From Rhodobacteraceae bacterium UBA7436 (GTDB lineage Bacteria > Pseudomonadota > Alphaproteobacteria > Rhodobacterales > Rhodobacteraceae): a DNA stretch of 23,538 nt. The notes below the pieces were generated by a model, which had not been told where the DNA came from, searched no databases, and was given only the letters and a program-made list of their open reading frames with translations. The translations under genes and the position numbers were made by a program. The stretch covers positions 5,494-29,031 of the forward strand of contig DLQI01000120.1 of NCBI GenBank assembly GCA_002478745.1, in the 5' to 3' direction. Below are positions 1 through 7,246 of this stretch, in pieces (position 1 is the first letter of the stretch; every line of letters begins with the position of its first letter).

Positions 1-36
1 AAAAACAAGTAATCCCTCACCATGTTTGTGATGGGT
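1..36 (-). terminator. Candidate rho-independent terminator after aroQ
   Basis: Read on the minus strand just past the aroQ stop, CCCATCAC (plus 28-35) can pair with GTGAGGG (plus 14-20) with one bulged base and a 7-nt loop. About 8 nt later a run of five T follows (A1-A5 on the plus strand). The stem is short and bulged and the T-run is not immediately adjacent, so this is only a moderate candidate. The window edge hides anything further. Confidence 0.4.
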
Positions 37-37
37 T

Positions 38-472
38 TCACTTCAAATGCCCCGACAACGCGTCGATTGCCAAGCGGTAACCCGCAGCCCCAAATCCGCA
101 AATTTGCCCGACAGCGACAGCTGCAATAAAACTGGTGTGGCGAAATTCTTCACGAGCATGAATATTGCTAAGGTGCAGTTCAATCACTGGAAGTTCGACG
201 CTTAAAATCGCATCACGCAAGGCAATTGAGGTGTGTGTGTATGCACCTGCATTCAAGATGATGCCAGCAAATGTGCCCTTTGCTGCGTGTATTGCGTCGA
301 CCAACTCACCTTCATGGTTAGATTGCATACATGATACTGAAATACCAATTTCAGTCCCGTATGCCACACAATCCTCTACAATGTCCGATAGGGTTGTGGC
401 GCCATAAACTTCAGGTTGGCGTGTCCCTAGCAAGTTCAAGTTAGGGCCGTTCAAAACGAGGAAAGAGGTCAT
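38..472 (-). CDS. aroQ: Type II 3-dehydroquinate dehydratase
   Basis: Converts 3-dehydroquinate to 3-dehydroshikimate in the shikimate pathway; type II enzymes are cytosolic dodecamers. The 144 residues match the usual family length. Visible signatures are LNGPNLNLLGTR at the N-terminus with the active-site Arg18 and Tyr23 (EVYG), QSNHEG at 50-55, LNAGAYTH at 73-80, ELHLSNIHAREEFR at 98-111 with the catalytic His100, and a C-terminal GFGAAGYRLAIDAL helix. The ATG at 472 has only a weak Shine-Dalgarno sequence (GGATAAG) that lies inside a 12-bp palindrome (477-488). In many proteobacteria aroQ precedes accB and accC; here the window ends just past the aroQ stop, so that cannot be checked. It is transcribed divergently from the acyl-CoA operon. 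Confidence 0.96.
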   Translation of the reverse strand: MTSFLVLNGPNLNLLGTRQPEVYGATTLSDIVEDCVAYGTEIGISVSCMQSNHEGELVDAIHAAKGTFAGIILNAGAYTHTSIALRDAILSVELPVIELHLSNIHAREEFRHTSFIAAVAVGQICGFGAAGYRLAIDALSGHLK

Positions 473-796
473 AGGCTTATCCGGATAAATTCAACTCAAA
501 CGTTACACGTTTTTTGCTAAAAGTGTCTAGTGTCTATGGAATTTGATGGGGGCATCAAACTTTAGATTAAGACATAGTTTGAGAGCGATACGTCATCACA
601 CATTAGTGGCGACCAACCAACAGACACCGGAAAACATCAATTTCGTTTAATTTTGTCTAGACCTCACCTCCAGTTCATTTTGACGCAACGGCACACAAAC
701 TGGGTGGCATAGAGCGGCTTGTCAGCAACACCCGTGGCTGCAACAGTAAAATTCAACACCTAAGTCGCTTGCATTTTGGGTTTCGGGAGCACGAGA
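473..796. other. Divergent intergenic region, aroQ / acyl-CoA operon
   Basis: About 324 bp between two divergent genes with no credible coding ORF. It holds a 12-bp palindrome TTATCCGGATAA (477-488) next to the aroQ start, a tandem 7-bp repeat AGTGTCT (522-535), and a perfect 7-bp inverted repeat with 4-bp spacer (542-559). On the minus strand, TAGACA about 18 bp before TAACGT is a weak candidate aroQ promoter. I could not pick a convincing promoter for the plus-strand operon. Confidence 0.6.
542..559. promoter_or_regulatory. Perfect inverted repeat, possible operator
   Basis: TTTGATG (542-548), spacer GGGG (549-552), CATCAAA (553-559): a perfect 7+4+7 dyad in the aroQ/acyl-CoA operon divergent region. 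No T-run follows on either strand, so it looks more like a protein-binding dyad than a terminator. No regulator gene is adjacent, and the identity of any binding protein is unknown. Confidence 0.35.
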
Positions 797-1621
797 ATGA
801 CACCACATCAATTGTTTTCCTTGGATGGTAAAGTTGCACTTATAACTGGCGGTGCCACAGGTATTGGCAGAATGGCTGCAACTGGGCTGATGCAAGCGGG
901 TGCACATGTTTTTATCGCCTCTCGTAAGCAAGTTGCGTGCGAGGCAGTTGCCGCAGAACTCAATCAAATGGGCTCGTCGGGCAAAGCGACAGGTTTTGTT
1001 GGTGACGTCGGCAGCGCTGCAGGAGTGGAAGCGCTTAGCGAAGAAATTGCTAAACGCACAGGCACACTCAACATATTAATGAACAACGCGGGACTGACAT
1101 GGGGTGCCGAACTGGGCAAATTTCCATTTGAGGCATGGGAAAAAGTGCAAAGCGTAAACAACGCAGGACTTTTCCATCTGACCCAATCCCTTCTTCCGAT
1201 GCTTATAAAATCAGCCACATTGGATGATCCTTCAAGGGTCGTGAATGTCGGTTCCGTTATGGGGGATGCACCGCTTGGTGATGGGGCATACAGCTACGCG
1301 GCATCAAAAGCTGCTGTGCACCAAATTACAAAGATCATGGCTAAAGAACTGGCCGAAAAGCATGTAACCGTTAATGCTCTTGCACCCGGCCCGTTCGTGT
1401 CACGCATGACAGCCTTTGCCACAGCAGACGAAGAAACACGTGACAAAGTTGGGCAAGATGTACCCTTGGGTCGTGTCGGTCGCGACGAAGACATCGCGGG
1501 CTGTATGCAATTCCTGTGCGGACGCGGAGGCAGCTACCTCACTGGTGCTATTCTACCTGTTTCTGGAGGAATCCAAGTGATGTCAGGCCCACATCTGTTT
1601 CGCGCAGCATTAGAAGGTTAA
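797..1621 (+). CDS. SDR oxidoreductase, RhlG-like
   Basis: A classical short-chain dehydrogenase/reductase of 274 residues from the chosen start. The Rossmann motif TGGATGIG sits at about 17-24, NNAG at 96-99, and the active site is Ser153, Tyr167, Lys171 (YAASK). The 14-residue Ser-Tyr spacing and the overall look resemble RhlG-type NADPH-dependent beta-ketoacyl reductases, but SDR substrate assignment from sequence is unreliable. The ATG at 797 is preferred over a TTG at 776 because GGAG (786-789) lies 7 nt before it and homology begins there. It is the first gene of the plus-strand operon and lies 3 nt before the next SDR. In this setting it probably acts on an acyl-CoA intermediate or a keto/hydroxy group (inference). 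Confidence 0.88.
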   Translation: MTPHQLFSLDGKVALITGGATGIGRMAATGLMQAGAHVFIASRKQVACEAVAAELNQMGSSGKATGFVGDVGSAAGVEALSEEIAKRTGTLNILMNNAGLTWGAELGKFPFEAWEKVQSVNNAGLFHLTQSLLPMLIKSATLDDPSRVVNVGSVMGDAPLGDGAYSYAASKAAVHQITKIMAKELAEKHVTVNALAPGPFVSRMTAFATADEETRDKVGQDVPLGRVGRDEDIAGCMQFLCGRGGSYLTGAILPVSGGIQVMSGPHLFRAALEG

Positions 1622-1624
1622 AGG

Positions 1625-2542
1625 ATGATACGATTCGACAACCGTGTGGCGATTGTGACAGGGGCTGGAATTGGCCTTGGGCGCAGCCACGCGCTGGGGT
1701 TGGCTGCGCGCGGCGCAAAAGTTGTTGTCAATGATCTCGGTGTTGACGCCAGTGGGGTTGGTTGTTCATCAGCGGCGGCCAACGCCGTTGTAGAAGAGAT
1801 TGAAGCATTGGGTGGGGAAGCATTCGCCAATGGCGCTGATGTTTCGAACTCTGAACAAGTGATCGATATGATCAACCAAACGATGCAACGGTGGGGACGC
1901 ATTGATATCCTAGTAAACAACGCTGGCATCTTGCGCGACAAGTCTTTCGCTAAGATGTCACTGGACGATTTCTCCAAGGTTGTTGATGTCCATCTTACAG
2001 GCAGCGCCAATTGCTGCCATTCGGTTTGGCCAATCATGCAAGAGCAAAAATATGGACGAATTGTACTGACGTCATCGGCCTCTGGTCTCTATGGAAATTT
2101 TGGACAATCCAATTACGGTGCCGCCAAAGCCGCAATGGTGGGTCTGATGAATGTTTTACATTATGAAGGCGTGCGCGACGACATTCGGGTCAACACACTC
2201 GTACCTTCGGCTGCTACTCGCATGACCCAAAACCTGGTTCCCGAAACGGCACATGACCTTCTAGCACCAGAAAAAATAACGCCTGGCTTGCTGTATTTGG
2301 TGAGCGAAGAAAGCCCTACGAAAACGATACTAAGTGCAGGCGCGGGATGCTTTGCACAAACACGTATATTTGAAACCGAAGGTGTTATGATTAAGGGTGA
2401 CATCACCCCCGAAACTGTAGCCCAAAACTGGAAAAATATTTCTGATCCAGCAGGGCAAACCGAAATACCCGATGCATTCACTCAAACGCGAAAATACGCC
2501 AAGCGTGCTGCTGAAGCTCATAAAATAAAACTGAATTGGTAA
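1625..2542 (+). CDS. SDR, (3R)-hydroxyacyl-CoA dehydrogenase-like
   Basis: A 305-residue SDR resembling the dehydrogenase domain of peroxisomal multifunctional enzyme type 2 (HSD17B4). It has VTGAGIGLGR at 11-20, a VVVNDLG segment after beta-2 at 33-39, NNAG at 98-101, and catalytic Ser151, Tyr164, Lys168 (YGAAK). An extension of about 60 residues after the Rossmann core (GVMIKGDITPE and onward) is typical of this subgroup. The likely reaction is NAD-dependent oxidation of a 3-hydroxyacyl-CoA to the 3-ketoacyl-CoA, the substrate of the thiolase encoded next. The MaoC-type hydratase that often partners this domain is absent from the window. GAAGG ends 7 nt before the ATG and overlaps the end of the preceding SDR gene, so translation is probably coupled. 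The stop codon lies inside a strong hairpin (2536-2567). Confidence 0.88.
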   Translation: MIRFDNRVAIVTGAGIGLGRSHALGLAARGAKVVVNDLGVDASGVGCSSAAANAVVEEIEALGGEAFANGADVSNSEQVIDMINQTMQRWGRIDILVNNAGILRDKSFAKMSLDDFSKVVDVHLTGSANCCHSVWPIMQEQKYGRIVLTSSASGLYGNFGQSNYGAAKAAMVGLMNVLHYEGVRDDIRVNTLVPSAATRMTQNLVPETAHDLLAPEKITPGLLYLVSEESPTKTILSAGAGCFAQTRIFETEGVMIKGDITPETVAQNWKNISDPAGQTEIPDAFTQTRKYAKRAAEAHKIKLNW

Positions 2543-2567
2543 GATGGAGCACATTTCATCTTACCAA
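2536..2567 (+). promoter_or_regulatory. 11-bp perfect hairpin across the SDR stop codon
   Basis: TTGGTAAGATG (2536-2546) and CATCTTACCAA (2557-2567) form a perfect 11-bp stem with a 10-nt loop; the TAA stop (2540-2542) is inside the 5' arm. No T-run follows, so a classical intrinsic terminator is unlikely. It could stabilise the upstream mRNA 3' end, mark a processing site, or bind a protein. The thiolase gene starts 74 nt further on. Confidence 0.6.
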
Positions 2568-2640
2568 AGAAACTCTTGGGTCTGGGGCCGCGCCTCAGCC
2601 ACAATCATCAATGTCCTACCCAATTATAAGGTCAACCACC

Positions 2641-3837
2641 ATGCGTGATGCAGTCATCGTCTCAACAGCCAGAACTCCAATCGGTAAAGCTTACCGAGGC
2701 TCCTTCAATGCCACCACGCCTCAAGCTTTGGCAGCACATGCAATCACGCACGCTGTAAAAAGGGCGGGGATTGAGGGCCATGAGATCAGCGACTGCATCC
2801 TCGGCGCAGCATTACAACAAGGACACTCCAGCACCAATATCGCGCGTCAGGCAGCGATCCGTGCAGGTCTTCCAGTAACAGTGGCTGGTATGTCGTTGGA
2901 TCGACAATGCGCGTCCGGTATGATGGCGATCGCCACAGCAGCTAAACAGGTCATGTATGATGGGATGGACATTGTCATTGGTGGCGGTGTCGAAAGCATT
3001 TCAATGGTGCAAACACCTGAAATGAGGGTCGGGTCTGACAAATGGCTCAAAGACAATAAACCTGAAATGTACATGACGATGCTTGAAACCGCCGAAAACG
3101 TAGCGACGCGTTTCAACATTTCGCGCGAAGCCCAAGATGCCTATGCCGCTCAATCTCAAGAACGCACGCATGCAGCCCAACAGGCTGGTAAATTGGATGA
3201 CGAAGTGGTGGCGATGTCCACGACAATGATGGTTCAAAACAAAGAAACGAAGGAGATAACATCTCACGACGTTACGATCGAAAAAGATGAGGGCAATCGC
3301 CCAGGCACTAGTGCAGAAAGCCTTGCAGGATTGAAACCGGTCTTTAAAGATGGATTGAATCTGCAAACTGGCGAATTTATTACTGCTGGCAACGCCTCTC
3401 AATTGTCAGATGGTGCATCTGCATCGATCGTGATGGAGGCTTCGTTGGCGGAAAAGAAAGGTCTAGAGCCACTAGGTCGCTACGTCGGAGTCATGGCTGC
3501 GGGGTGTGAGCCCGATGAAATGGGTATTGGGCCGATTTATGCTGTTCCAAAATTACTCGAAGCCCACGGTCTCAAGATGGACGATATCGGCCTTTGGGAG
3601 CTTAACGAAGCATTCGCGAGCCAAGTTTTGGCGTCTCGCGACGTTCTGGGCATCCCAGATGAAATCCTGAACGTAAATGGCGGAGCGATTTCAATTGGGC
3701 ACCCTTACGGGATGTCGGGGGCGCGTATGGTCGGACACGCATTGATCGAGGGCAAGCGACGTGGTGCCAAATATGTAGTCTGCACCATGTGCGTCGGCGG
3801 TGGTATGGGTGCCGCAGGACTGTTTGAAGTACTGTGA
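2641..3837 (+). CDS. Acetyl-CoA C-acyltransferase (thiolase)
   Basis: A thiolase of 398 residues that cleaves a 3-ketoacyl-CoA with CoA to release acetyl-CoA (or propionyl-CoA) and a shortened acyl-CoA. The nucleophile Cys90 lies in LDRQCASGM, the catalytic His354 in GGAISIGHPYGMSGARM, and the second catalytic Cys384 in CTMCVGGGMGAAGLFEVL. NEAFA and the length are standard for degradative or FadA/FadI-like thiolases. The ATG at 2641 fits family N-termini (MRDAVIVSTARTPIGKA); the frame is open back to 2536 but that part is not thiolase-like. An AAGG sits about 11 nt upstream. It follows a hydroxyacyl-CoA-dehydrogenase-like SDR, the preceding beta-oxidation step, which supports a catabolic role. 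The exact chain length or branched substrate is not readable from the sequence. Confidence 0.95.
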   Translation: MRDAVIVSTARTPIGKAYRGSFNATTPQALAAHAITHAVKRAGIEGHEISDCILGAALQQGHSSTNIARQAAIRAGLPVTVAGMSLDRQCASGMMAIATAAKQVMYDGMDIVIGGGVESISMVQTPEMRVGSDKWLKDNKPEMYMTMLETAENVATRFNISREAQDAYAAQSQERTHAAQQAGKLDDEVVAMSTTMMVQNKETKEITSHDVTIEKDEGNRPGTSAESLAGLKPVFKDGLNLQTGEFITAGNASQLSDGASASIVMEASLAEKKGLEPLGRYVGVMAAGCEPDEMGIGPIYAVPKLLEAHGLKMDDIGLWELNEAFASQVLASRDVLGIPDEILNVNGGAISIGHPYGMSGARMVGHALIEGKRRGAKYVVCTMCVGGGMGAAGLFEVL

Positions 3838-3899
3838 CCCCAATAAGGACCAGCAACAGCTGGCCTCCCGACTGCAGATGAATAGATAGGGACAACAAT

Positions 3900-4895
3900 A
3901 TGGCACGCGACGACTCACATCTTCCAAAAGCGCTCCAAGGGTTGCGCGTTCCAATGGTTGCATCTCCATTGTTCATCATTTCGGTACCCGAGTTGGTGAT
4001 CGCTCAATGCAAAGCAGGTATTGTTGGATCATTCCCCGCTCTGAACGCACGCGAGGAACACGGTGAGCACCCCATGTTGGACACCTGGCTGACACAAATC
4101 GAAGAAGAGTTGGATCGGTACAACCAAGCCAACCCCGATACTCCAGCAGCTCCGTTTGCGGTCAATCAAATCGTACATCGTTCTAACACACGGCTTGAAC
4201 GTGATCTCGAAATTTGTGTAAAACATAAAGTCCCAATTTGGATTACCTCACTTGGTGCCCGTGTAGAAGTGAATGAGGCTGCCCATACATGTGGTGGAAT
4301 TGTTCTTCATGATGTCATCAACAACAAGTTCGCGCGCAAAGCAGTAGAAAAAGGAGCTGACGGTCTTGTGGCAGTTGCTGCGGGGGCAGGTGGCCACGCC
4401 GGAAAACAATCCCCTTTAGCTTTGATTAGTGAAATCCGTGAATGGTTTGAAGGGCCTCTGCTACTGTCTGGATCTATCGCAACAGGTGCATCTCTTTTGG
4501 CGGCCCGTGCTATGGGTGCCGACTTGGGGTATACAGGCACCCCCTTTATCGCAACTAATGAGGCAAATGCACAACAAGAGTACAAAGACATGATCGTCGA
4601 CTCTAGTGCAGATGATATTGTGTATTCGTCACTATTTACAGGTGTTTGGGGGAACTACTTGAAGGGTTCAGTTAAAGCTGCAGGCATGGATCCCGAAAAC
4701 CTTCCGGTCGCTGACAGCTCATCAATGGATTTTGGTAGTGGATCATCCAAGCCGAAGGCATGGAAAACAATTTGGGGGTCAGGTCAAGGCATCGGTGCCG
4801 TTAAGTCCGTTGGTCCAGCTGGCGATGTAATCAAACGTATGGCTGAAGAATACGCCGCCGCGGGTGAAAAACTTGCCACCGAATTTACGTCATGA
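3900..4895 (+). CDS. Nitronate monooxygenase-family flavoprotein
   Basis: A 331-residue TIM-barrel FMN protein of the nitronate monooxygenase (2-nitropropane dioxygenase) family. Key features are VASPLFIISVPELVIAQ near the N-terminus, the GAGGHAG loop at 162-168 whose His166 is the family's conserved catalytic histidine, GSIATG at 191-196, and GADLGYTGTPFIAT at 207-219, which contributes to the phosphate-binding end. Known members oxidise alkyl nitronates, but the family also contains enoyl-reductase-like enzymes and the steroid-catabolic IpdC. Lying inside an acyl-CoA operon, this copy may act on a CoA thioester rather than a nitro compound (inference). A small hairpin (CCAGC 3850-3854 / GCTGG 3859-3863) lies in the 62-nt gap after the thiolase gene. 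Its stop overlaps the start of the next gene by 4 nt. Confidence 0.87.
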   Translation: MARDDSHLPKALQGLRVPMVASPLFIISVPELVIAQCKAGIVGSFPALNAREEHGEHPMLDTWLTQIEEELDRYNQANPDTPAAPFAVNQIVHRSNTRLERDLEICVKHKVPIWITSLGARVEVNEAAHTCGGIVLHDVINNKFARKAVEKGADGLVAVAAGAGGHAGKQSPLALISEIREWFEGPLLLSGSIATGASLLAARAMGADLGYTGTPFIATNEANAQQEYKDMIVDSSADDIVYSSLFTGVWGNYLKGSVKAAGMDPENLPVADSSSMDFGSGSSKPKAWKTIWGSGQGIGAVKSVGPAGDVIKRMAEEYAAAGEKLATEFTS

Positions 4896-5920
4896 GCGAA
4901 CGTTCTCCACTCGATGTTGAAGCCGTATCTAAATACCTGAAACCTAGAATGGATGGATTTGATGGACCGCTAGAGGCCACCAAGTTTGAAAGTGGTCAAT
5001 CCAACCCAACGTTTTTATTAACAACACCTACGAACAACTATGTGTTACGCCGCAAACCACCAGGGATCTTGTTGAAATCAGCCCATGCTGTGGACCGAGA
5101 GTTTCGTGTTCAAAAGGCATTGGCCGGCACTGATGTTCCTGTCGCTAAGATGCACCACCTATGTGAAGACGATTCAGTCATCGGGTCATCGTTCTACATT
5201 ATGGATCACATTAGCGGCCGTAACTTTGACGAACCAACTCTCGGTGACCTCAACAACGCAGATCGCACTTCTGTGATGAAGGACATGAACCGCGTACTCG
5301 CAGCGCTACATGATGTAAATATTGATGAAATCGGCTTGGCTGACTATGGTCCGCCGGGCCACTACCTCGAACGGCAGGTCAGCCGTTGGTCCAAACAGTA
5401 CCGCGCTTCAGAAACGAAACCATTACCTGCTATGAATCGCCTAATTGATATCATAACAGAACGAATGCCTGTCGATGATGGGCAACGAACGTTGGTTCAC
5501 GGTGATTACCGTATCGACAACATGATTTTTGAACGTGATGGTACCAGATGTTTGGCGGTTCTCGATTGGGAACTAAGTACCATCGGACATCCTTACGCAG
5601 ATCTCGCTTCCGTTATCATGCAATGGCAATTGCCGGTCGGTCGCAAAGGACGGGGCCTGATGGGCGTTGATCGCGCCGATCTTGGTTTGCCCACCGATGA
5701 TGCATTTGTCATGCAATATTGCGAACGAAGAGGATTGGATGGAATTGACAACTTTGGGTATTATGTGGGGTTTTGTTTTTTCCGAATGGCTGCGATTATT
5801 CAAGGCGTTCTGAAGCGTGCACTAGACGGGAACGCATCCAATCCGGAGCAGGCAAAAGAACTTGGGGCTTATGTTCCGGTTTTTGCAGAACATGGATTGA
5901 AAGCGTTGGACCAACGTTGA
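4892..5920 (+). CDS. APH-family phosphotransferase, ACAD10/11 kinase-half type
   Basis: A 342-residue aminoglycoside-phosphotransferase-fold kinase. The N-lobe has GQSNPTFLL at 35-43 and the ATP-contacting VLRRKPPG at 51-58; the catalytic loop is HGDYRIDN at 203-210 (Asp205, Asn210); the metal-binding motif is LDWELSTIGHPYADLA at 224-239 (Asp225). The RRKPPG and GHPYADLA signatures are those of the group that includes the N-terminal domain of human ACAD10/ACAD11 and bacterial LvaA, which phosphorylate the hydroxyl of 4-hydroxyacyl-CoAs; antibiotic resistance is not suggested. Its ATG overlaps the preceding stop (ATGA at 4892-4895), so translation is coupled. The matching ACAD half is encoded at 8030-9340 on the other strand. 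The kinase assignment is strong; the substrate is inferred from family and context. Confidence 0.9.
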   Translation: MSERSPLDVEAVSKYLKPRMDGFDGPLEATKFESGQSNPTFLLTTPTNNYVLRRKPPGILLKSAHAVDREFRVQKALAGTDVPVAKMHHLCEDDSVIGSSFYIMDHISGRNFDEPTLGDLNNADRTSVMKDMNRVLAALHDVNIDEIGLADYGPPGHYLERQVSRWSKQYRASETKPLPAMNRLIDIITERMPVDDGQRTLVHGDYRIDNMIFERDGTRCLAVLDWELSTIGHPYADLASVIMQWQLPVGRKGRGLMGVDRADLGLPTDDAFVMQYCERRGLDGIDNFGYYVGFCFFRMAAIIQGVLKRALDGNASNPEQAKELGAYVPVFAEHGLKALDQR

Positions 5921-5986
5921 AGAACTAGCTCGCGTCGGATATCGGCTCCGGTTAACGCAGCAATTAGTAAAAATAGGACCGCTGGC

Positions 5987-6856
5987 ATGAGCGACACACA
6001 TCAAACTTTGCTTGATCTTTTGGCACTCGAACCACTTGAGATCGATTTGTTCCGCGGCACAGGGCAGGGTGGTGAGACGTCTACCCGTATCTTCGGCGGC
6101 CAAGTCATCGGACAGGCCTTAGCCGCAGCATACGGCACAGTTCCCGATCGATTGTGTCATTCGCTGCACGCCTACTTTATTCGCCCCGGTGACCCAGAAA
6201 TTCCTGTCATTTATCAGGTTGACCGCGCCCGTGATGGCGGCAGCTTCACGACAAGGCGTGTAGTCGCGATCCAACACGGCAAGCAGATCTTGAACATGTC
6301 GGCCAGTTTCCATGTCGCAGAAGATGGATGGGATCATCAACATCCAATGCCTGACGTCGATGGTCCAGACGACTTGCAAGACCAACGCGAATTGCGCGCA
6401 GCTCATGTGGATGAGCTTCCTGAAAAGCATCGTGCCGACTTCCTGCGCCCACGTCCTATCGACATCCGCCAAGTGGCACCGCGTGATTTCGTTGATCCAG
6501 AACCTACCAGCGACAAAAACCACCTTTGGTTCCGGATGCGGGAAGCCGCTGGATGCACGCCGCAAATGCAGCATTGCTTGTTGGCCTACGCCTCAGATAT
6601 GAATCTGTTGGGTTCATCACTGCGCCCACACGGCCTGACGTGGTTTAAAGGCGAAGTGATGTCTGCCAGCTTGGACCACGCGATGTGGTTCCACGGCACT
6701 CCACAATTTCAAGACTGGCATTTGTACACAATGGACAGCCCATGGACGGGCGGAGGTCGTGGATTTAACCGTGGGGCGATCTATGACCGTAGTGGCCGAT
6801 TGGTTGCCTCAACGGCACAAGAAGGACTTGTCCGTCCAATCAAACCGCGTAGCTGA
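5987..6856 (+). CDS. tesB: Acyl-CoA thioesterase II
   Basis: A 289-residue double-hotdog thioesterase that hydrolyses acyl-CoA to free acid and CoA. RIFGGQVIGQAL at 34-45 and HSLHAYFIRPGDP at 58-70 mark the first hotdog; the second carries Asp204 (YASDMNLL), Ser228 and Gln278 (STAQEGLVR), which align by eye with the Asp204/Thr228/Gln278 triad of Escherichia coli TesB. The Thr-to-Ser change is a common variant. It is the last gene of the plus-strand operon, 66 nt after the phosphotransferase gene, and may free CoA when intermediates stall. Its TGA stop directly abuts the stop of the converging VOC gene with no base between. Confidence 0.95.
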   Translation: MSDTHQTLLDLLALEPLEIDLFRGTGQGGETSTRIFGGQVIGQALAAAYGTVPDRLCHSLHAYFIRPGDPEIPVIYQVDRARDGGSFTTRRVVAIQHGKQILNMSASFHVAEDGWDHQHPMPDVDGPDDLQDQRELRAAHVDELPEKHRADFLRPRPIDIRQVAPRDFVDPEPTSDKNHLWFRMREAAGCTPQMQHCLLAYASDMNLLGSSLRPHGLTWFKGEVMSASLDHAMWFHGTPQFQDWHLYTMDSPWTGGGRGFNRGAIYDRSGRLVASTAQEGLVRPIKPRS

Positions 6857-7228
6857 TCACCCAAATACAAAGAAACACAGCTTGTTATTATCCGGATCAC
6901 GCACATATGCGCCATAAAATCGGTCAGGAATCCGCTGTCCGGGCGCGCCATCATCCGTGGCACCAAGCGCGATTGCCTTTTCATATAACACACCAACTTC
7001 ATCTTTATCGCTGGCTGGAAATGCAGTCATGGCACCGTTCCCTGGTGTTGGGTCATTTTTGTCGTACGGCTTACAAATCGCCAACATTGGTTCACCACGC
7101 TTTGTGCCAATGAAAGCGATACGTCCCATATCTGTTACGATCTTGGAACCTTTGTCAGCGAAAAGGGCTGTGTAAAATGTCTTAGCCGCTTCCATGTCCG
7201 AAACGCCAATTGTGGTGTACCCAATCAT
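6857..7228 (-). CDS. VOC (glyoxalase/bleomycin-resistance fold) family protein
   Basis: A single-domain vicinal-oxygen-chelate protein of 123 residues: one beta-alpha-beta-beta-beta half near 1-53 and another near 66-123 ending in the VRDPDNNKLCFFVFG motif. The positions that usually carry metal ligands look replaced: Thr5/Ile7 stand where the first His is often found, and Cys118 where the C-terminal Glu usually sits. It may therefore not be a canonical metalloenzyme (by-eye comparison). AGGAG lies 7 nt before the ATG. It is the last gene of the minus-strand operon, 18 nt after the SDR gene, and its stop abuts the tesB stop. Function is unknown; a role in handling an acyl-CoA or lactone intermediate is only a guess. 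Confidence 0.85.
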   Translation of the reverse strand: MIGYTTIGVSDMEAAKTFYTALFADKGSKIVTDMGRIAFIGTKRGEPMLAICKPYDKNDPTPGNGAMTAFPASDKDEVGVLYEKAIALGATDDGAPGQRIPDRFYGAYVRDPDNNKLCFFVFG

Positions 7229-7246
7229 AATTCTAACTCCTTGTTT

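Noticed and set aside
1618..2037. Minus-strand ORF of 139 codons opposite the second SDR gene
   Set aside because: An antisense shadow of a gene with intact SDR motifs; no recognisable features.
2536..2640. N-terminal extension of the thiolase in the same open frame
   Set aside because: The extra 35 residues are not thiolase-like, overlap the SDR stop and the hairpin; the ATG at 2641 matches family N-termini.
3001..3402. Minus-strand ORF of 133 codons inside the thiolase gene
   Set aside because: Shadow of the thiolase coding strand; no motif or ribosome site.
4892..5920. Aminoglycoside resistance gene
   Set aside because: The APH fold is present, but the motifs and operon context are those of the ACAD10/11-LvaA kinase group rather than antibiotic-modifying enzymes.
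6119..6574. Minus-strand ORF of 151 codons inside tesB
   Set aside because: It lies wholly within a clearly conserved thioesterase gene on the other strand, shows no domain and has His/Arg/Cys-rich shadow composition.
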